Shown: positions 49,401 through 59,744 of the stretch, in pieces
Layout: the number at the start of each line of letters is the position of its first letter
Position numbering within the stretch: the stretch's first letter is position 1
From: Acanthaster planci
Taxonomy: Eukaryota > Echinodermata > Asteroidea > Valvatida > Acanthasteridae
Reading direction: 5' to 3'
NCBI RefSeq assembly: GCF_001949145.1
Contig: NW_019091390.1
Location: 576,710-640,709, forward strand
DNA: 64,000 nucleotides
Notes under the pieces: model-generated
What the model was told of the DNA's origin: nothing
What the model saw: only the letters and a program-made list of their open reading frames with translations
Database searches by the model: none
Made by a program: the position numbers and the translations under genes

Positions 49401-52400
49401 ATGTCCAACAGGGGCTGAAATAAATGAACCGATAAAGAGAGCTCGAAACCATCTTCCTATGGTACAGGTCTAACATGAAATTGAGGATACTGAATGAAAT
49501 CTTTGATTTATCTTAAACAGAAATGTTCTTAAGTTGGTTTTTTTTTAACAAATCTGCTTTAAAATCACAGAGACATTGTAGAATCATTCTGAATTTTTTT
49601 TTCATTTTAGATTCCAAATGCAAATGTGCTGGAACAAGGCTGACAAGGAGAGCATGCTCATTTGGCATGTTTATGAGTTGATGTGGATACATACTGCGTC
49701 CGCCTTGAGCATGGTGGCCTGAATGCTGCCCTCCAGCTTGTTATGGTGTTCGCAGCCTTTAAAATCCTTGTACTTCTTGATGGATCCTGGGAATTCCGAT
49801 CGCGTAAGCTTGGTGGGACATTTACCTGTAACGTCAGTCTTTAAATAAAAACGAAAACATTCAAACCTTCCAAAGCTCTGATCAGGTGACAAAGTCACAT
49901 GAAACATGACAATATTTGTCTGGTGATCCTCTGCATCGGTTCGTAACAGAACATTCATGAGCAGATTTCATGATGTCAGCAAACATTTTCATAATGGCAT
50001 TCACCAACTACCTGATAATCCGCTTCGCTCCTCAGCACGAAGTACAAACTGAACTGTTCCACACACAGTTGGCGGATTTCACCAAGTACCTTTTTGAGCC
50101 ACGGTCTTAAGGAGCCATCCGGTTTTTTTTAATAATTCATTTAAGCTTGTAGAAAGTGCTTTTTTTTTGGACCTTGCCCTAAGCCCTCAAAGAGAGTACA
50201 CCGTACAAATTGAAAAGGGTCGCGAAAACATCAAAAATAAAGCTCCCCGCATTTGTGGCAGCCAGTTTCAGTTTTCAAACCTACCTCGGTGACAATGGTT
50301 TCAGTCTTGTTGACTGGCATCTCAGTGACAGGTGCTTGGAGAGCAGACAGGATGCCCCGCTTGAAGTTGAGGGCCCACGTCTTCTCACTGGTGGGGCAGA
50401 CGTCTGTGACCACACCATCGTGAAAGGCAAACCGTAAGACGTTCTGCTCCAGCTCACGGACCATGTCAACATTATTTGTCGCTTCAACGATGTCGCCATT
50501 GGCATTGGACTCGAACACGGCGACATCTCTCAGCTGAGGGAACAATAAACAGAATCATCCACTTGGCAGAGACAGAAGACACCTTCGATACCAAAACAAC
50601 AGGGAGTGCAAGTTGCTCAATTTAACACATGCCCTTAAATAAAAGCTCATCGATCAAAGCTGACAGGAAACAGTATTTACATCAAGTCATTGAATTTTAC
50701 CCAAACAGAACGTTATGTTGTAAAGGTCACCATCAAAATGTTTGCAGAGAAAAGAACTACATGTACTTTGAAATTACTCGATAAATAAGTTGCACGTGAC
50801 CCGATAAGGAAGTACTGCTTAAATTCCCAGTATGTATGGCCTGTTTATTGTTGTTTTTAAATTTGTGGTTTTGTTGGTTTGCTTTTTTATCCAAGGTCCT
50901 TCAAAAAACTTCAGTTTTATTAGAACCATTCATGTGACAATTTACAAGTCGCAGCCCTTCCCAAGTAAATTCCCGTCTTTGCTCACAGTTAAGCTTTTAC
51001 TGGTATTTGCCTTTAAATGTGCAAGTTGGGTAACAGACCTCTTATAATGCGGCAACTGAATTTTTCCCAATTGGGGTCACACGTTTCCTTTAGATTTCCA
51101 AGTTGCGTACCGTGAGGGTGAGTTCGCAGGGGCTGATGACTTCGATCTCAGCGTTACAGTCGAATTTCAGCCAGCCTTCCCGCTCTGAGGTGCCATTGAT
51201 GCTGATCCCTGTGACTGACGCAGCATTGTAGTGGTAGGTGTATTTTGTTCCTACTTCGTATCTGGCATTCGCTGGAAGTTGAAGGCCAAGTTCATGGGTC
51301 AAAACAAGTTGCACATATACGTCAGATACACTTTTGAACTCACTATCGAGGTTATTCTCTGCATGGCTTGCCATATCAAGATATACAGGCAGTCACCTTG
51401 TCTTGGACAGCCTTTGACATGACCGAGGTTTTGTACTTGTCAAAACGTCAAGGTGATTGACATTCAAGACATGAGAAAATATTCATCAAAAGGGTAATCT
51501 AAATTGACAGGAAACAGAAACAATAACAGAAAAATGACCAAATTCAAATAAAACAACACTTTCCAAATGTATGCTTTTCCAATTGCAAATGCATTTCACT
51601 TTAGCACATCCCACATTTTCACCCAATTTAGATTAGGAGGAAATTGGACAATTTCCATGACATTTAATGCCATTTGAAGAAAAACCTGTTGGTATTACAG
51701 ACTGGATAACTGCCATCGCCACTGCTATATTTTGTCAAGTATAGAATGTGATTTTATCATTATTGCATTTGGACCTATTACACTGAAAGCAACCCATTAG
51801 AAACTGGCCTTGCATGATTTTTATTTCCATGACTTCCCATGACTTCTTTCCACTGGCAACAGAATTCCAGGACACCCTTTTTTATTTTTCCAGTTTCTGT
51901 GACTTCCCATAACGAAATTTTTTTTTAAAATTTACATGAAAACTCATAAACTTTCATGAAAAGGAAAAATATAGTGTGAAAAGATATGTGCTTAAATTAC
52001 AGTCTGTTTGGAACATCATGTTCATGTGAGCCTAGACCGACATTGTATATCCTTAATATAATTGGGCTTCTTGTTCCATGTCACAAAATCATAACAAGCT
52101 AAACAGGGCTTTTTTCTGTTCATGCCAAGATGCGAATTCTGAATGTAGATTGCGTCATTCGGAGGAAACAGAGAAAATTAGGGGAACCCTCCCCAAGCAA
52201 TGCATGTAGCCACTGTTTGGCATGCACAAGGGTTCATCCCCTGCGAAAACCGGGTGAGGGTTCCCGTAGTTTTCTGTTTTCTCCGAATGACGCAATCTAC
52301 ATTCAGAATTCACATCTTGGCGTGAACAGAAAAAAGCCTTTTTAGGTTTGCTATAGTTGAGCTCTGAAGACTGCATTTGATTTGGATGACTCCATAGTTA

Positions 52401-55162
52401 TTGGAACAGATAAAATCACAGAAAACATGTTTTCCTTAGAGGTTCTATTTAAAGGCTAGTCCCACAATACAACCATGATACTTTAAGGATGGATTAATTG
52501 GCTTTCGAGCTACAGGGGTTTACTTTCACTTTTATTAGTCCTGGCCACCTTAAAGTGGGTTGTTTTGGTTTGTTGTTTGTCTTTTTCTTTTTAATATACA
52601 TGTACATGTTCTAGTTTGTTTTGTTCACTACTAATAATACAACCAGTGTGACAACATGCTGAAGTTGACCATGAAATTCATATAATCATAAAATATGTAT
52701 GACATTGTTTTCGTCTACCCATCATGCCTATGGAGATTCTTACCTGAAAATATTAATTCTGTGAATTCGGAAACATCTATAAAATTAAATCTATAATATC
52801 ATTCTTACATATATTTTCTTGCCTCATTAAAAAACAACTTTGGTAAACCTGCCGCACTTCTTTCCAACTCGAACATTGCATCGGTCTACTTCGTCGGGCA
52901 CCCAGACTTATTAAGCACGATTTTTCATTACAAAGTTTTGAAGCTGGATACCCGTTCAGAAATTCTGCCATTGAAAGCATGTGCTTTACACCCTCTGGGA
53001 TCACGAGGAAAATCAATAAGGAGAAACGACTCACCGACGTTGCATGTTTCTCTCGAACAGTGTCTGGATCCCAAAGCTGAAAGAGGAGCTGCAAAAAAAA
53101 TAGTAATAATAATAAATAAATAAATCAAAATAAAAAAGAAGTGCAACTTTTCCATTTTATTCTGTTTTTATCAGTTTATATCAACGAATTCCTTTAATCC
53201 GCAAAGTTCGTTTCAATCATTTGCTTAACAGTTAAAAAGAAATCTTAATTGCAAAAGTTGAATCATATTTCATTTTTAAAAAATTTTGCAACTTATTTTT
53301 CAAGAACAATGGCTGGACTCAATGCACAAAGCCCTGGACGCATTTTCCTACTAACAAGAGGGCGCCATATTACTCGCCCACGGTAAAAAAAAAATAAATA
53401 ACTAGTGATAATGGCATGGTGTGACGTGAGTCAGCTATGAAATCACGATGAAACTATAAAGATCGTACTGTACATCGATCAGGATGTGCACTATATGTAG
53501 ACGATCAACTGATTTTATCATCCATGTTTACCCTTTGATAAATCATTCCGGAGCTGTTGTGGTTTGACCTTTCATCCCACGGTTGGCAATCACAATGTTA
53601 TCATGCCAGTTTTATTATCTTAATCAGTGAACCAACAAAGCAGTTTATCCCTGTTTTTCTCCTAGGGAAAAACCTCTCTTTAACTCGAAGAAAGGCAGGT
53701 TTTTTTTCTATTGGCATGATAAAACAGCCCCGTCATCCAATACAAACGTACAGACTCCTAATGAAACTGTGCCGCAACTTTCTCATAATTTCCCTTGTTC
53801 CCTAGGTAGAAAAACTCATTTACGGTATCGATACTTCCTCAGTGCTTCTTGTTATCATCACGGAAAAAATGACCACAGAAAATAAACTTTGTCTCTCAAA
53901 ATATCCCAAGGATTCACCAGGAATGCTTGTCACTCTCAAGCACTGACGACCTTTCACACGATGGCATTTTTGTAAGATTTCTTAAGCATAAGAAAATTTC
54001 TCAAACCTTGCGAGATTGTTTGTCGTCGTGTGAAAAGGGCTATTTTGTGTTAACCATGGAGGTAGAAAGCCAAGCGATGCGTGAACAGAACCGAGGTGAT
54101 AAAAAGAGAATCCCGTTGCCGTAATACGATACCCTCTTAGCAACCAAGACTCCCAGGTGCGCAGCTCAAGTAATAATTCATTTAAAGACCCTCTGGCTGA
54201 TCGATAAGCGCTAGCCTGGAAGCGCCGAGTGAAACTGGCTGCGGGCCGACTGAGCATGCGCGAGGCTGGAATCTGCAAATCAGCTGTTCCGTGTAAACAA
54301 TACGCGGTCTGGGCATAGACCCGGTGGAGAATAGTCTCGGTCCGTTGTTCGCGTTGACGCTTATCGACTCCAGAACAAAGGGAAAATTTCAACCTGTACG
54401 AGAAAGATCCTACTGCCATAAACAATGAATTTATTGCACCTTTTGCCTTAGTTTAAAAAAAATTATGTACCACCATGGAGGTAGGAAAACGAAAAGACTG
54501 TACAAGCGATCTGGTTCGCTACGTACATGTTTTATGATGTTACATGTTCGTTTAAGTTGTGTCTTTCTTTACTTAACACAAAACAGAGAATCGCCATGCT
54601 ATCGACAGAAAAAAAATATGTAGGCCTACTATTTGACTAAATCAACGGAGTCGCTGTTGCATGGCGAATTTTGTTTGTTATACAAACTATTTCTACCACG
54701 AAAAGGAGTAAATCGCAACTGTCAGTCACTAATCATAACCATAACCCAGTACCGCACAAAGCAAATTCTGCACTGCGGTTTGCCGGGTCCTGACGTTTTA
54801 TCTATCAATAGTATCATCATGTCTGTGGTCGTGTGGTTGAAGATATAAAGGGACCGCTATCTACAAAATCGAATTTCTACCTCCATGTTCAAACATAGTT
54901 TTCCCGGTTCTCTTAATGTAAGATTAAAAGAAATTACAAAGTACATTCGCACAAAAAAAAACTTTCGTTGGTATTCTTTAGTTACTCCAAAGCTTTTTGC
55001 GATGAATACAGAAATGAGTTTTGTCCATGGTCTGAGTGCCAAATTTTCTGAGCAACTCACCAAACGATTTGCGAGAATAAGATTATTTCTGTCAAAGTTT
55101 TACTCACCAGCATACGCTCCAGCGACACAAGCCAGCAACAACCACGTCTTTAACAGCTCCAT
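18206..55162 (-). CDS. Apolipophorin / apolipoprotein B-like large lipid transfer protein, complete, 45 coding exons
   Basis: Reading from ATG 55162 to TAG 18206, I could link 45 coding exons through GT/AG borders with consistent phases. They encode about 3,574 residues: longer than typical insect apolipophorin, shorter than human apoB-100, and about twice a vitellogenin. Order: signal peptide, vitellogenin-type lipid-transfer N module, beta-sheet lipid pocket, a furin-type RQKR site, long beta-rich lipid-binding region including a 2,193-base exon, helical region, vWD domain, C8-like Cys module, vWA-like domain and Cys-rich tail. Family knowledge: such proteins scaffold secreted lipoproteins and carry neutral lipid between tissues. 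The vWD end matches invertebrate apolipophorins and separates it from vertebrate apoB. Exon coordinates are given in the domain entries. The gap at 26711-27477 lies between exons of compatible phase, so no exon need be missing, though one of a multiple of three bases could be. Confidence 0.93.
20108..21655 (-). other. Exons 40-42: C8-like Cys module and degenerate vWA-like domain
   Basis: Exon 21505-21655 (FYDMCISKACQLSAEERKEE, then ACRSIKAYVDEC and CKRLG...MC) has the spacing of a C8 module that follows vWD domains. Exons 20878-21057 and 20108-20373 read SADVVVLVEEKLCN, FSDNRFGLMGFGGEG, LPHVHTIDGQIF, GSNDTFAAILAAANYPFRAG and KHIILLSCSKC. This order of strand, glycine loop, strand and helix, then ILLSC resembles a von Willebrand A fold. 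The DXSXS metal-site motif expected after the first strand is replaced by VEEKL, so metal-dependent adhesion is unlikely. The vWA call is inferred from pattern only. Confidence 0.65.
22234..23210 (-). other. Exons 38-39: von Willebrand factor type D domain
   Basis: Exons 22996-23210 and 22234-22641 cover residues about 2973-3180. They show the vWD hallmarks in order: HYMTFDRTFYDFSSSCSFLL, AHDFIDGNFTVVVDY, the central strand block DFT/VMKGKQFLELP across the intron, GLFGTYNYEPRDDFT, and SWKVGRRC. The donor of exon 38 is GTTAGA, weaker than the others. A C-terminal vWD is characteristic of vitellogenins and invertebrate apolipophorins and is absent from vertebrate apoB. Confidence 0.93.
26711..27477. 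other. Assembly gap (767 N)
   Basis: A run of N inside the intron between exons 27771-27914 and 26348-26551 of the apolipophorin-like gene. Both flanks carry pieces of the same 62-bp repeat, so the gap probably reflects an uncollapsed minisatellite. Any open frames crossing it are artefacts. Confidence 0.98.
27478..27580. repeat. 62-bp minisatellite bordering the gap
   Basis: One full unit lies at 27478-27539 and a second begins at 27540, each starting TCTGTGCCTGATGG. The end of a unit (AATCTGATGAGACCGTCACTT) also occurs immediately left of the gap at about 26688-26710. The array therefore continues into the gap. Confidence 0.85.
29149..29320. mobile_element. 168-bp MITE with long inverted repeats and TA duplication
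   Basis: Element 29151-29318 is flanked by TA on both sides. The arms share TTCACAATAGTGCGCCACC, then AAGA(C/G)TTTGCAACG and TTGGCCAATCA, extending about 70 bases. The right terminus read inward starts CAGGCGATTCAC; the left is slightly diverged. TA duplication and terminal repeats fit a Tc1/mariner-type non-autonomous element. It lies in the intron between exons 29421-29605 and 28511-28738. A tiny CAGGCG...CGCCTG hairpin at about 37817-37859 may be a related relic. Confidence 0.8.
30151..30210. repeat. 20-bp tandem repeat, three copies
   Basis: CTGTCYGGAA occurs at 30151, 30171 and 30191, each followed by a variant of AACCTTGGGA. An AGCAAATTTTAGCTTTGCTTAGC inverted repeat follows downstream. 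Intronic. Confidence 0.7.
33175..33428. repeat. 71-bp tandem repeat (three copies) plus CAGA microsatellite
   Basis: GATCACGACACTTATC starts at 33188, 33259 and 33330, an exact 71-base period. The copies differ at only a few positions. The array runs directly into a (CAGA)n tract at about 33388-33428. It lies about 100 bases upstream of the acceptor of exon 32959-33075. Confidence 0.9.
34522..36714 (-). other. Giant exon 24 (2,193 bases, 731 residues)
   Basis: The acceptor GTGACAG and donor GTAAGT flank a single open frame carrying residues about 1375-2105. It is roughly ten times longer than the other exons of the gene. Content is amphipathic beta-strand with repeated motifs of the type VDVTVRNDSDST and TNEETGSYDVTLDQT, and many possible N-glycosylation sites. 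Human APOB also places its giant exon in the lipid-binding region. Confidence 0.93.
37101..37158. repeat. 15-bp minisatellite, four copies
   Basis: GCAATGGCCAACACT units start at 37101, 37116, 37131 and 37146. It lies about 110 bases past the donor of exon 37267-37428, inside the intron. Confidence 0.88.
40162..44594 (-). other. Exons 13 and 15-20: open beta-sheet lipid-pocket modules
   Basis: Exons 44470-44594, 42657-42791, 42181-42398, 41688-41870, 41174-41327, 40907-41020 and 40162-40327 (with exon 14 between the first two) span residues about 652-1156. They read as beta-strand-rich sequence such as SFEINGVVEP and SVSLGGKIQVTNGKAFVLEINV. A short Cys stretch (KSYCSGLLTTRYFGSQICAE) and YPLFPLTGPSHMLVTLE match the apoB SVCKQVF...YPLTGDTRLELEL block. 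By position these are the DUF1943 and DUF1081 regions of the large lipid transfer family, which line the lipid cavity. Domain borders are approximate. Confidence 0.75.
43521..43940 (-). other. Exon 14: Met/Pro-rich duplicated linker and predicted furin cleavage site
   Basis: This 140-residue exon (residues 694-833) starts with a family-conserved IGGRLEGM...FGPRGYL segment. It then carries two related blocks, MPEGLPEGVTPEMYRQLL and MPSGMPKGMTQELYDELL, about 40 residues apart. Human apoB has a single short counterpart (VPDGVSKVL), so a local duplication is likely. Just downstream, RQKR at residues 816-819 (43563-43574) fits the R-X-K/R-R furin consensus. In insects a furin cut at a similar place splits apolipophorin into apoLp-II and apoLp-I. 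Confidence 0.8.
51830..51960. repeat. CATGACTT-type degenerate repeat
   Basis: Repeated CCATGACTTCC-like words on this strand are the complement of the AAAGTCATGGAA words at 60219-60500. It is probably a decayed copy of the same interspersed family, in intron 2 of the apolipophorin-like gene. Confidence 0.4.
52091..52445. mobile_element. MITE with about 100-bp inverted repeats, second copy of the 14.5-kb repeat
   Basis: The left arm (GGGCTTTTTTCTGTTCATGC, then GAATTCTGAATGTAGATTGC and GTCATTCGGAGGAAACAGA, ending GGGGAACCCTC) is mirrored by the right arm at about 52254-52345. The right side extends to 52445 with sequence matching 14468-14560. There is no coding capacity. It lies in intron 2 of the apolipophorin-like gene. 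Confidence 0.85.
53950..54038. mobile_element. Short MITE-like inverted repeat in intron 1
   Basis: CCTTTCACACGA at 53950-53961 pairs with TCGTGTGAAAAGG at 54026-54038. Interior A/T-rich sequence also shows partial symmetry. No clear target duplication was identified, so this is a tentative call. Confidence 0.5.
55108..55162 (-). other. Apolipophorin-like exon 1: start codon and signal peptide
   Basis: The exon encodes MELLKTWLLLACVAGAYA plus one base, ending at a GTGAGT donor. It has a short polar start, a hydrophobic core and an AYA cleavage box: a classic secretory signal. The ATG has G at +4. Exon 2 (53035-53088) continues with APLSALGSRHCSRETCNV after a 2-kb intron. Confidence 0.92.
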
Positions 55163-55262
55163 GACGGCCAGTTATAACCGTGGCCGCTCAACAAGTCCAG
55201 TCTGTGAACTTCTCGAGCTAGCAATTCGACAACTTTTAAACTTCGTTGCGAAATTGCAGGAG

Positions 55263-55308
55263 CTTTTATACCAGGGACTTTGACAAGAGCACCCTGGACT
55301 TATCCAAT
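55263..55308 (-). promoter_or_regulatory. Core promoter of the apolipophorin-like gene
   Basis: On the minus strand TATAAAAG (55270-55263) lies about 100 bases before the start codon, predicting a start site near 55235 and a 70-base leader. Just upstream is CAAAGTCCC (55282-55274), close to the HNF4-preferred CAAAGTCCA. An ATTGG (inverted CCAAT) lies at 55304-55308. HNF4 controls apoB in vertebrates; its role here is inferred from one motif. Confidence 0.6.
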
Positions 55309-56913
55309 TATGCATATTAGAAATACTGAGCTGGTGCAGGGAGCCGTACAAAGGCTAGGTTATCCCCGCGATCCCCCGATAGTTGTCAAGGTTTATTGCG
55401 GAGTTGGTGCAGCTCTTACGGTTATTGTTGGACCTCCCCGCAGTCCGCGTTGACACTTGTTCATTGGGCTGTCATCATTGCTCGAGAAGTGACGTATGGG
55501 CTATTTTGTAACCACCCTCCGGAAAGAGAGGAAAAGTCCAGATACGCTTATTTCACAATGTTATTTACTCTTACGTGTTGCCTCTAACAAAAGTTGATCA
55601 CAATAAAATTTATGGCTCTTGGTTGTGCGATAAAAGTGTAACGGAAATACTATGACCACACTAGGCCTAAATTTTATATACGCCACGACCAAAAAAGTCA
55701 ATGAAATTGAAAGAAGGGCTGGGTGCTCCAAGAGGATTAGAATGGGTGCTTCTGGAAAAACCCTCATCATGAGGAATCAAAAATACAAATGAAGATGGTG
55801 CAGACAACAAAAATAAAGTGATGATGTTGTTTCGACGAAGGGTGATCTCTCTCAAGTTCCAGCTAAACAATTTTGAAGAAAAAACACCTCCAGATGTTGA
55901 GACAATTTAGAATTATGGAAACGTTTAAAACTGGGGATTATGCATATTCTGAAATGTTAAGGTGAATAGCAGAACTTAAGGAATGGGAAATTTACAATCA
56001 TGGGAATTTGTGAAAAATGGAGGAGGGGGCGGGGGTCGCTTACCTTTTCAACAAAATCTTGAGAAATACTCGTTAAAATATCTTTCGCTGGTGATTGTTA
56101 CAGTTAAGAGGGGGATTACTCCCAGTATACAGACTTCTGTAATTAGGCGTATCGCATATGCATGAGGACGTGACAGAAATTAGGACTACTGCATCTGACG
56201 TTCATTTTGTTGTAATTTCCACTACGGCCCTGAGTGGAAACCAAGACAAATTTCAACTTCCAAGTGCGTCAAATTCTGAAGCGGGCCTTTTTGGGGGAGG
56301 GGTGAAAGCTGGTTAAGCCCTAATCCTCGCGTTGGTCTATCTTTCTACCAGTCCAGTCGAGGGGCAGGAGTTTTTACGACCGGGGTAATGTTTTCACACT
56401 AGGCGCCTTCGTAACATCAATAACTCTCTCAATGACAGCAGGGGGGGTCATGTCTCCCATAAAAACAATCGTCACCCCACTTGAAATATGGGAAAGCAAA
56501 GAAAACGACAGAAACAGTAATTTGACATTTAACCGCCCTATGGCTGATCAAGGGCGGGTCCAGAACCAATTCTTTTGTTGGGGGGGCAAAAACTTTGAGA
56601 AGCTTTTTTGCGTAAACTTCACCATGGCCACTTTTAGGGGCAAGGCTGTATGAAGCCTTTCTACACGTTGTCGGAAGGGTGGCAGATGAAAAAAGACACC
56701 CCCCCCATTAAAAAAGAAATCGTCTGGCTCTCGTTTTTTTCAATTAAACCACAAATGGGGGGCCGTTTTGGTGGGGGAAATTATCGACTTGGATAGTATA
56801 GATACTATCAATTCACAAGTTATTATTAGTATAATTTAATTGTTTTCAAGAAATACTTATTTCATCACCTGCATTCCTGACTTGGCAGGTTTCCTGAAAT
56901 TCTCGCACTCGCT

Positions 56914-57114
56914 GATTGGACGAAACTTATCGAACCACCATTACCTCTGACCTGAGCCATACGTTGGGGGCTTGTGATTGGATAAAAATTAATCAAGAAG
57001 TCGTAAAGAAAAGCGAGACGTACTACCAGTACACACGGAGCGACTTTTACCTAAGGATATTGACAGTTTTGGCCCGAATTTTCGGTCGTTCTCCTATTCA
57101 TCTATCAAAAGAAG
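56914..57114 (+). promoter_or_regulatory. Possible promoter and non-coding first exon of a plus-strand gene
   Basis: Two inverted CCAAT boxes (GATTGG, ATTGG at 56914-56918 and 56977-56981) lie 63 bases apart, the second followed by ATAAAAAT. A perfect splice donor, GAAG then GTAAGT, ends a possible exon at 57114. No convincing coding continuation is seen to the end of the window. If real, the gene is divergent from the apolipophorin-like gene and continues to the right. Confidence 0.3.
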
Positions 57115-57574
57115 GTAAGTGTTTACTACTGTTAGTTACATGCTATGTTAGGCATATTAAGTTTCGACTCAAAAGCACAGCCAAATCAGCCACACCTACA
57201 CTCTCACCATGCTTTCACTTAGGCTACTGTTTGTCATATCAAATTGCATTTTACCTATTTCGTGAAATGTTTCGTGTGAGGTAAACATGTTGAACTTGAA
57301 GCATGGTTGGAGGGAGTTGCAGTTTCATTTTACTTTTATATCTTTTGCCTTTATCTGTTTACCCATCGTTTAAATAGTGTCATTTTATACTGGGCTGGTC
57401 TGTATTGCTATGACCATGATGACGTTCCTACGTCCTACCTACCAGTACACGTACATGACCTACATCATGTAGGCCCTGCAAGGGCGCCTCGTCTAACGTT
57501 AGTCCGAGCATGGACACCAATGCCATGGACTCATGGAGGGTCTGAGGGAGGAAAAGAAAAACTTGGACTCAACG

Positions 57575-57655
57575 AATCGCCTTTTTTAACATTTGGACCT
57601 GTCCAAATATTTAAAAAAGCGATTTATTCAAATGTTTAAAAAAAAGAGGCGATTT
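57575..57655. repeat. Inverted repeat with AATCGCC-TTTTTT arms
   Basis: The arm at 57575-57598 pairs with 57601-57624, with almost no loop. A third related arm follows at about 57631-57655. It is likely a rearranged MITE end. Confidence 0.6.
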
Positions 57656-58786
57656 GTCATGATGTAGAGTCGAACTAGGCCCCTGGGCTTACTAGCTGAC
57701 TAAGACTAGCCTGCCTTTGTTCTGGATTGCTTGAAGTTGAACTTGAAGTAAAAATCTAGGCCTAACGTCAGCATAGTCAGGCGTAGGTGGAGTAACGTTA
57801 GGACCTAGGCCTTTTGTGTGGTTCTTCAGTTCGACATGTAGGCTTCTTCTTGTACAAAATTTCTTCTCAGAAAATTTCTCGAAAAGAAATTTTGGTCAGG
57901 TATCCGATTTGCATTTCGGCATTTTGAATGGTTTATAAAAAATCACGAAAGCCCCCCAAAAAATTGACAAAAATCTACACAGCCATAAGTCAACTCACTA
58001 TGCAAAATTGCAAATACCTTTTTTCATACTTAACAGTCATGTAAAATTTTGCATCTAATGTCTGTTTAATCAGATGACATTTAGACTTTCCGTTTGTTTA
58101 AAATTGGCCGAAAATTGAATGCATAGTTTTTCCTAGTTTCGGATTGTGCATTTTTTGCACACAAATACATTGCAAACTCAACTACGTGGACGGAGCAGTT
58201 ATGTATGTGATGTAATGGGTTCATCATTGTGCGGAGTAGGGGATAGTATCGTTGATAGCTTGCTGTACAGTGGGAAAGGTAAAGTCGAACATCCAAATTT
58301 ACGCAAGTCCTACTTTTTAATTCATTGGAATTCTTATTTATGAACTAATTTTCTCTAAATTAAGATATTCTTCATTGGAAAATCAGCTTGTTATGATGGT
58401 TCCGGCTGTAATATGGATTTCTCGTGTGGTTAGTTTTATTCGTGAAGAAGTTTTTATTGGAACTGGTTAAACCGATCAGGGATGTGAGAATTCAGCTTTT
58501 TAGCTGATGTCCGTTTTTTTTTGTTCAGATGTTGACCCTGAATTTCAGCTTTTTTGTACACCTGGTCCGTACAAAAGCATTGGAACTTTTTACATTTCAG
58601 CTTTTTGCTAGCAGTTTTCAGCTTTAATTTTACGTGACCACTCACACCCCTGACTGATCCAGAACTAGGAAAAGTTTCGTCAACACTTTCATTGATCCTG
58701 TAAAGTCCAAATTAAAAGCTAAGATTTTGAAAATGACTAAGATGGAAAGCTTGCGGTAAGCACTATGCAATATCTCTTTCTGAGTC

Positions 58787-58880
58787 TGTGTGGTTCTGAT
58801 AAGAACCGGAGAGGCTCAACGTTTCGGACAGTGTGCTCTGTCCGTTGTCAGGAGACTGAACTGGATAGTAAACGAAACGA
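58787..58880. repeat. Stem-loop bearing repeat fragment
   Basis: GGTTCTGATAAGAACC at 58792-58807 closely matches 12634-12649, both preceded by TGTGT and followed by GG. Downstream are AACGTTTCGGACAG and CTGTCCGTTGTC, another inverted pair. Probably the tail of a retroelement family, unidentified. Confidence 0.4.
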
Positions 58881-59744
58881 AACGTTNGCTTGAAATCCCA
58901 TTTTGAAAATGATTTGGTACTTTGCCACATTTCACTGGAATTTGAGGATTTTTGTACCTGCTATCTGACTGAATAATTTCCGTGATCCATAACTAGGAAA
59001 ACGACTGTAGTAGGACAGGCATGACTAAGGCCTTGGGCTACATTTTGAATGATTGTAGGCCTTCAATACAGACGGCCCCCAACGTACCCAGCCAAACCAA
59101 GAAACTTGAAAAGAGCAGTGTGGTTAAATAACTGATAGGCTTCTCCTATTGAAATATGACCGAAATTAATATTATTTATATTTAGGCAATAGGCATCGTC
59201 AGGGTTCTTTGGGGAAAAAAACACACATTTTTCTTGGGGAAAATTTCCCAGGGGGGTTGGTTGAGGGGCAAAGTTAAGCTAAAACAAAATAATAATTAGG
59301 CTAACAATAACAGTGGAAGGGGGCATCCAGAAATTTTCAAGCAAATTGGTGAGTTTCATCCCCTTCTTTTTTTTTTGCCTTTTTTTTCCTCTCCTCTTTT
59401 TTTCGTGCTTAATTTTTCTTTTTTTTTTGAAGGGGGAGGGGCTGGGGTGGTGGGAAGTACCCCCCCCCGGTAGTGTCCACAAATTAGGCCTAAAAATTTT
59501 ACACTAATGTAAAAAAACATGAAACTTGCCTAGGCTATAAACATGACTAACAGTAACACTCACCACGCTGACACTTAATAAATGAGTTAGTTTAGATTTT
59601 TGAAGTTTATTTTCACGCCCCTCCTGTCCTTCTGTCCCAGCTGCTCAACTGTGTTGATGTTTGTTTATTTTTTGTCAGTAGAATAGGTGAACTTTCGGGT
59701 GACAACATTATAAAATCTTAGTTAGAAAAAGCAAAGATCATATA

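Larger units (their letters stand above)
44931..53088 (-). other. Exons 2-12: vitellogenin/lipoprotein N-terminal (lipid transfer) domain
   Basis: Exons 53035-53088, 51111-51271, 50285-50533, 49695-49838, 49225-49414, 48672-48918, 47908-48100, 47305-47493, 46496-46660, 45754-45898 and 44931-45092 cover residues about 19-651. The first part has the beta-barrel signature (YEVGTKYTYHYNAAS, then LNFKRGILSAL, as in the family's IKRGIISALL block). The second part is the all-helical module (VTEMRKVDTQSGMRELREF; IRIAALEVVRRLPC; LRIGAYRAIMTCP), ending with DLRKFSRNMELSWYN, matching the apoB RKFSRNYQL segment. This domain docks microsomal triglyceride transfer protein in apoB and takes up lipid during assembly. 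Paired cysteines (for example CSRETC, DCSLECE, CKER) fit its disulfide pattern. Confidence 0.88.

Noticed and set aside
53982-54425. 147-codon minus-strand frame in intron 1 of the apolipophorin-like gene
   Set aside because: It overlaps a MITE-like inverted repeat and has no recognisable domain or conserved pattern.
18206-55162. Identity as vitellogenin (yolk protein)
   Set aside because: Vitellogenins are about half this length; the long beta and helical regions, the furin position and the apoB-like blocks fit apolipophorin/apoB better.
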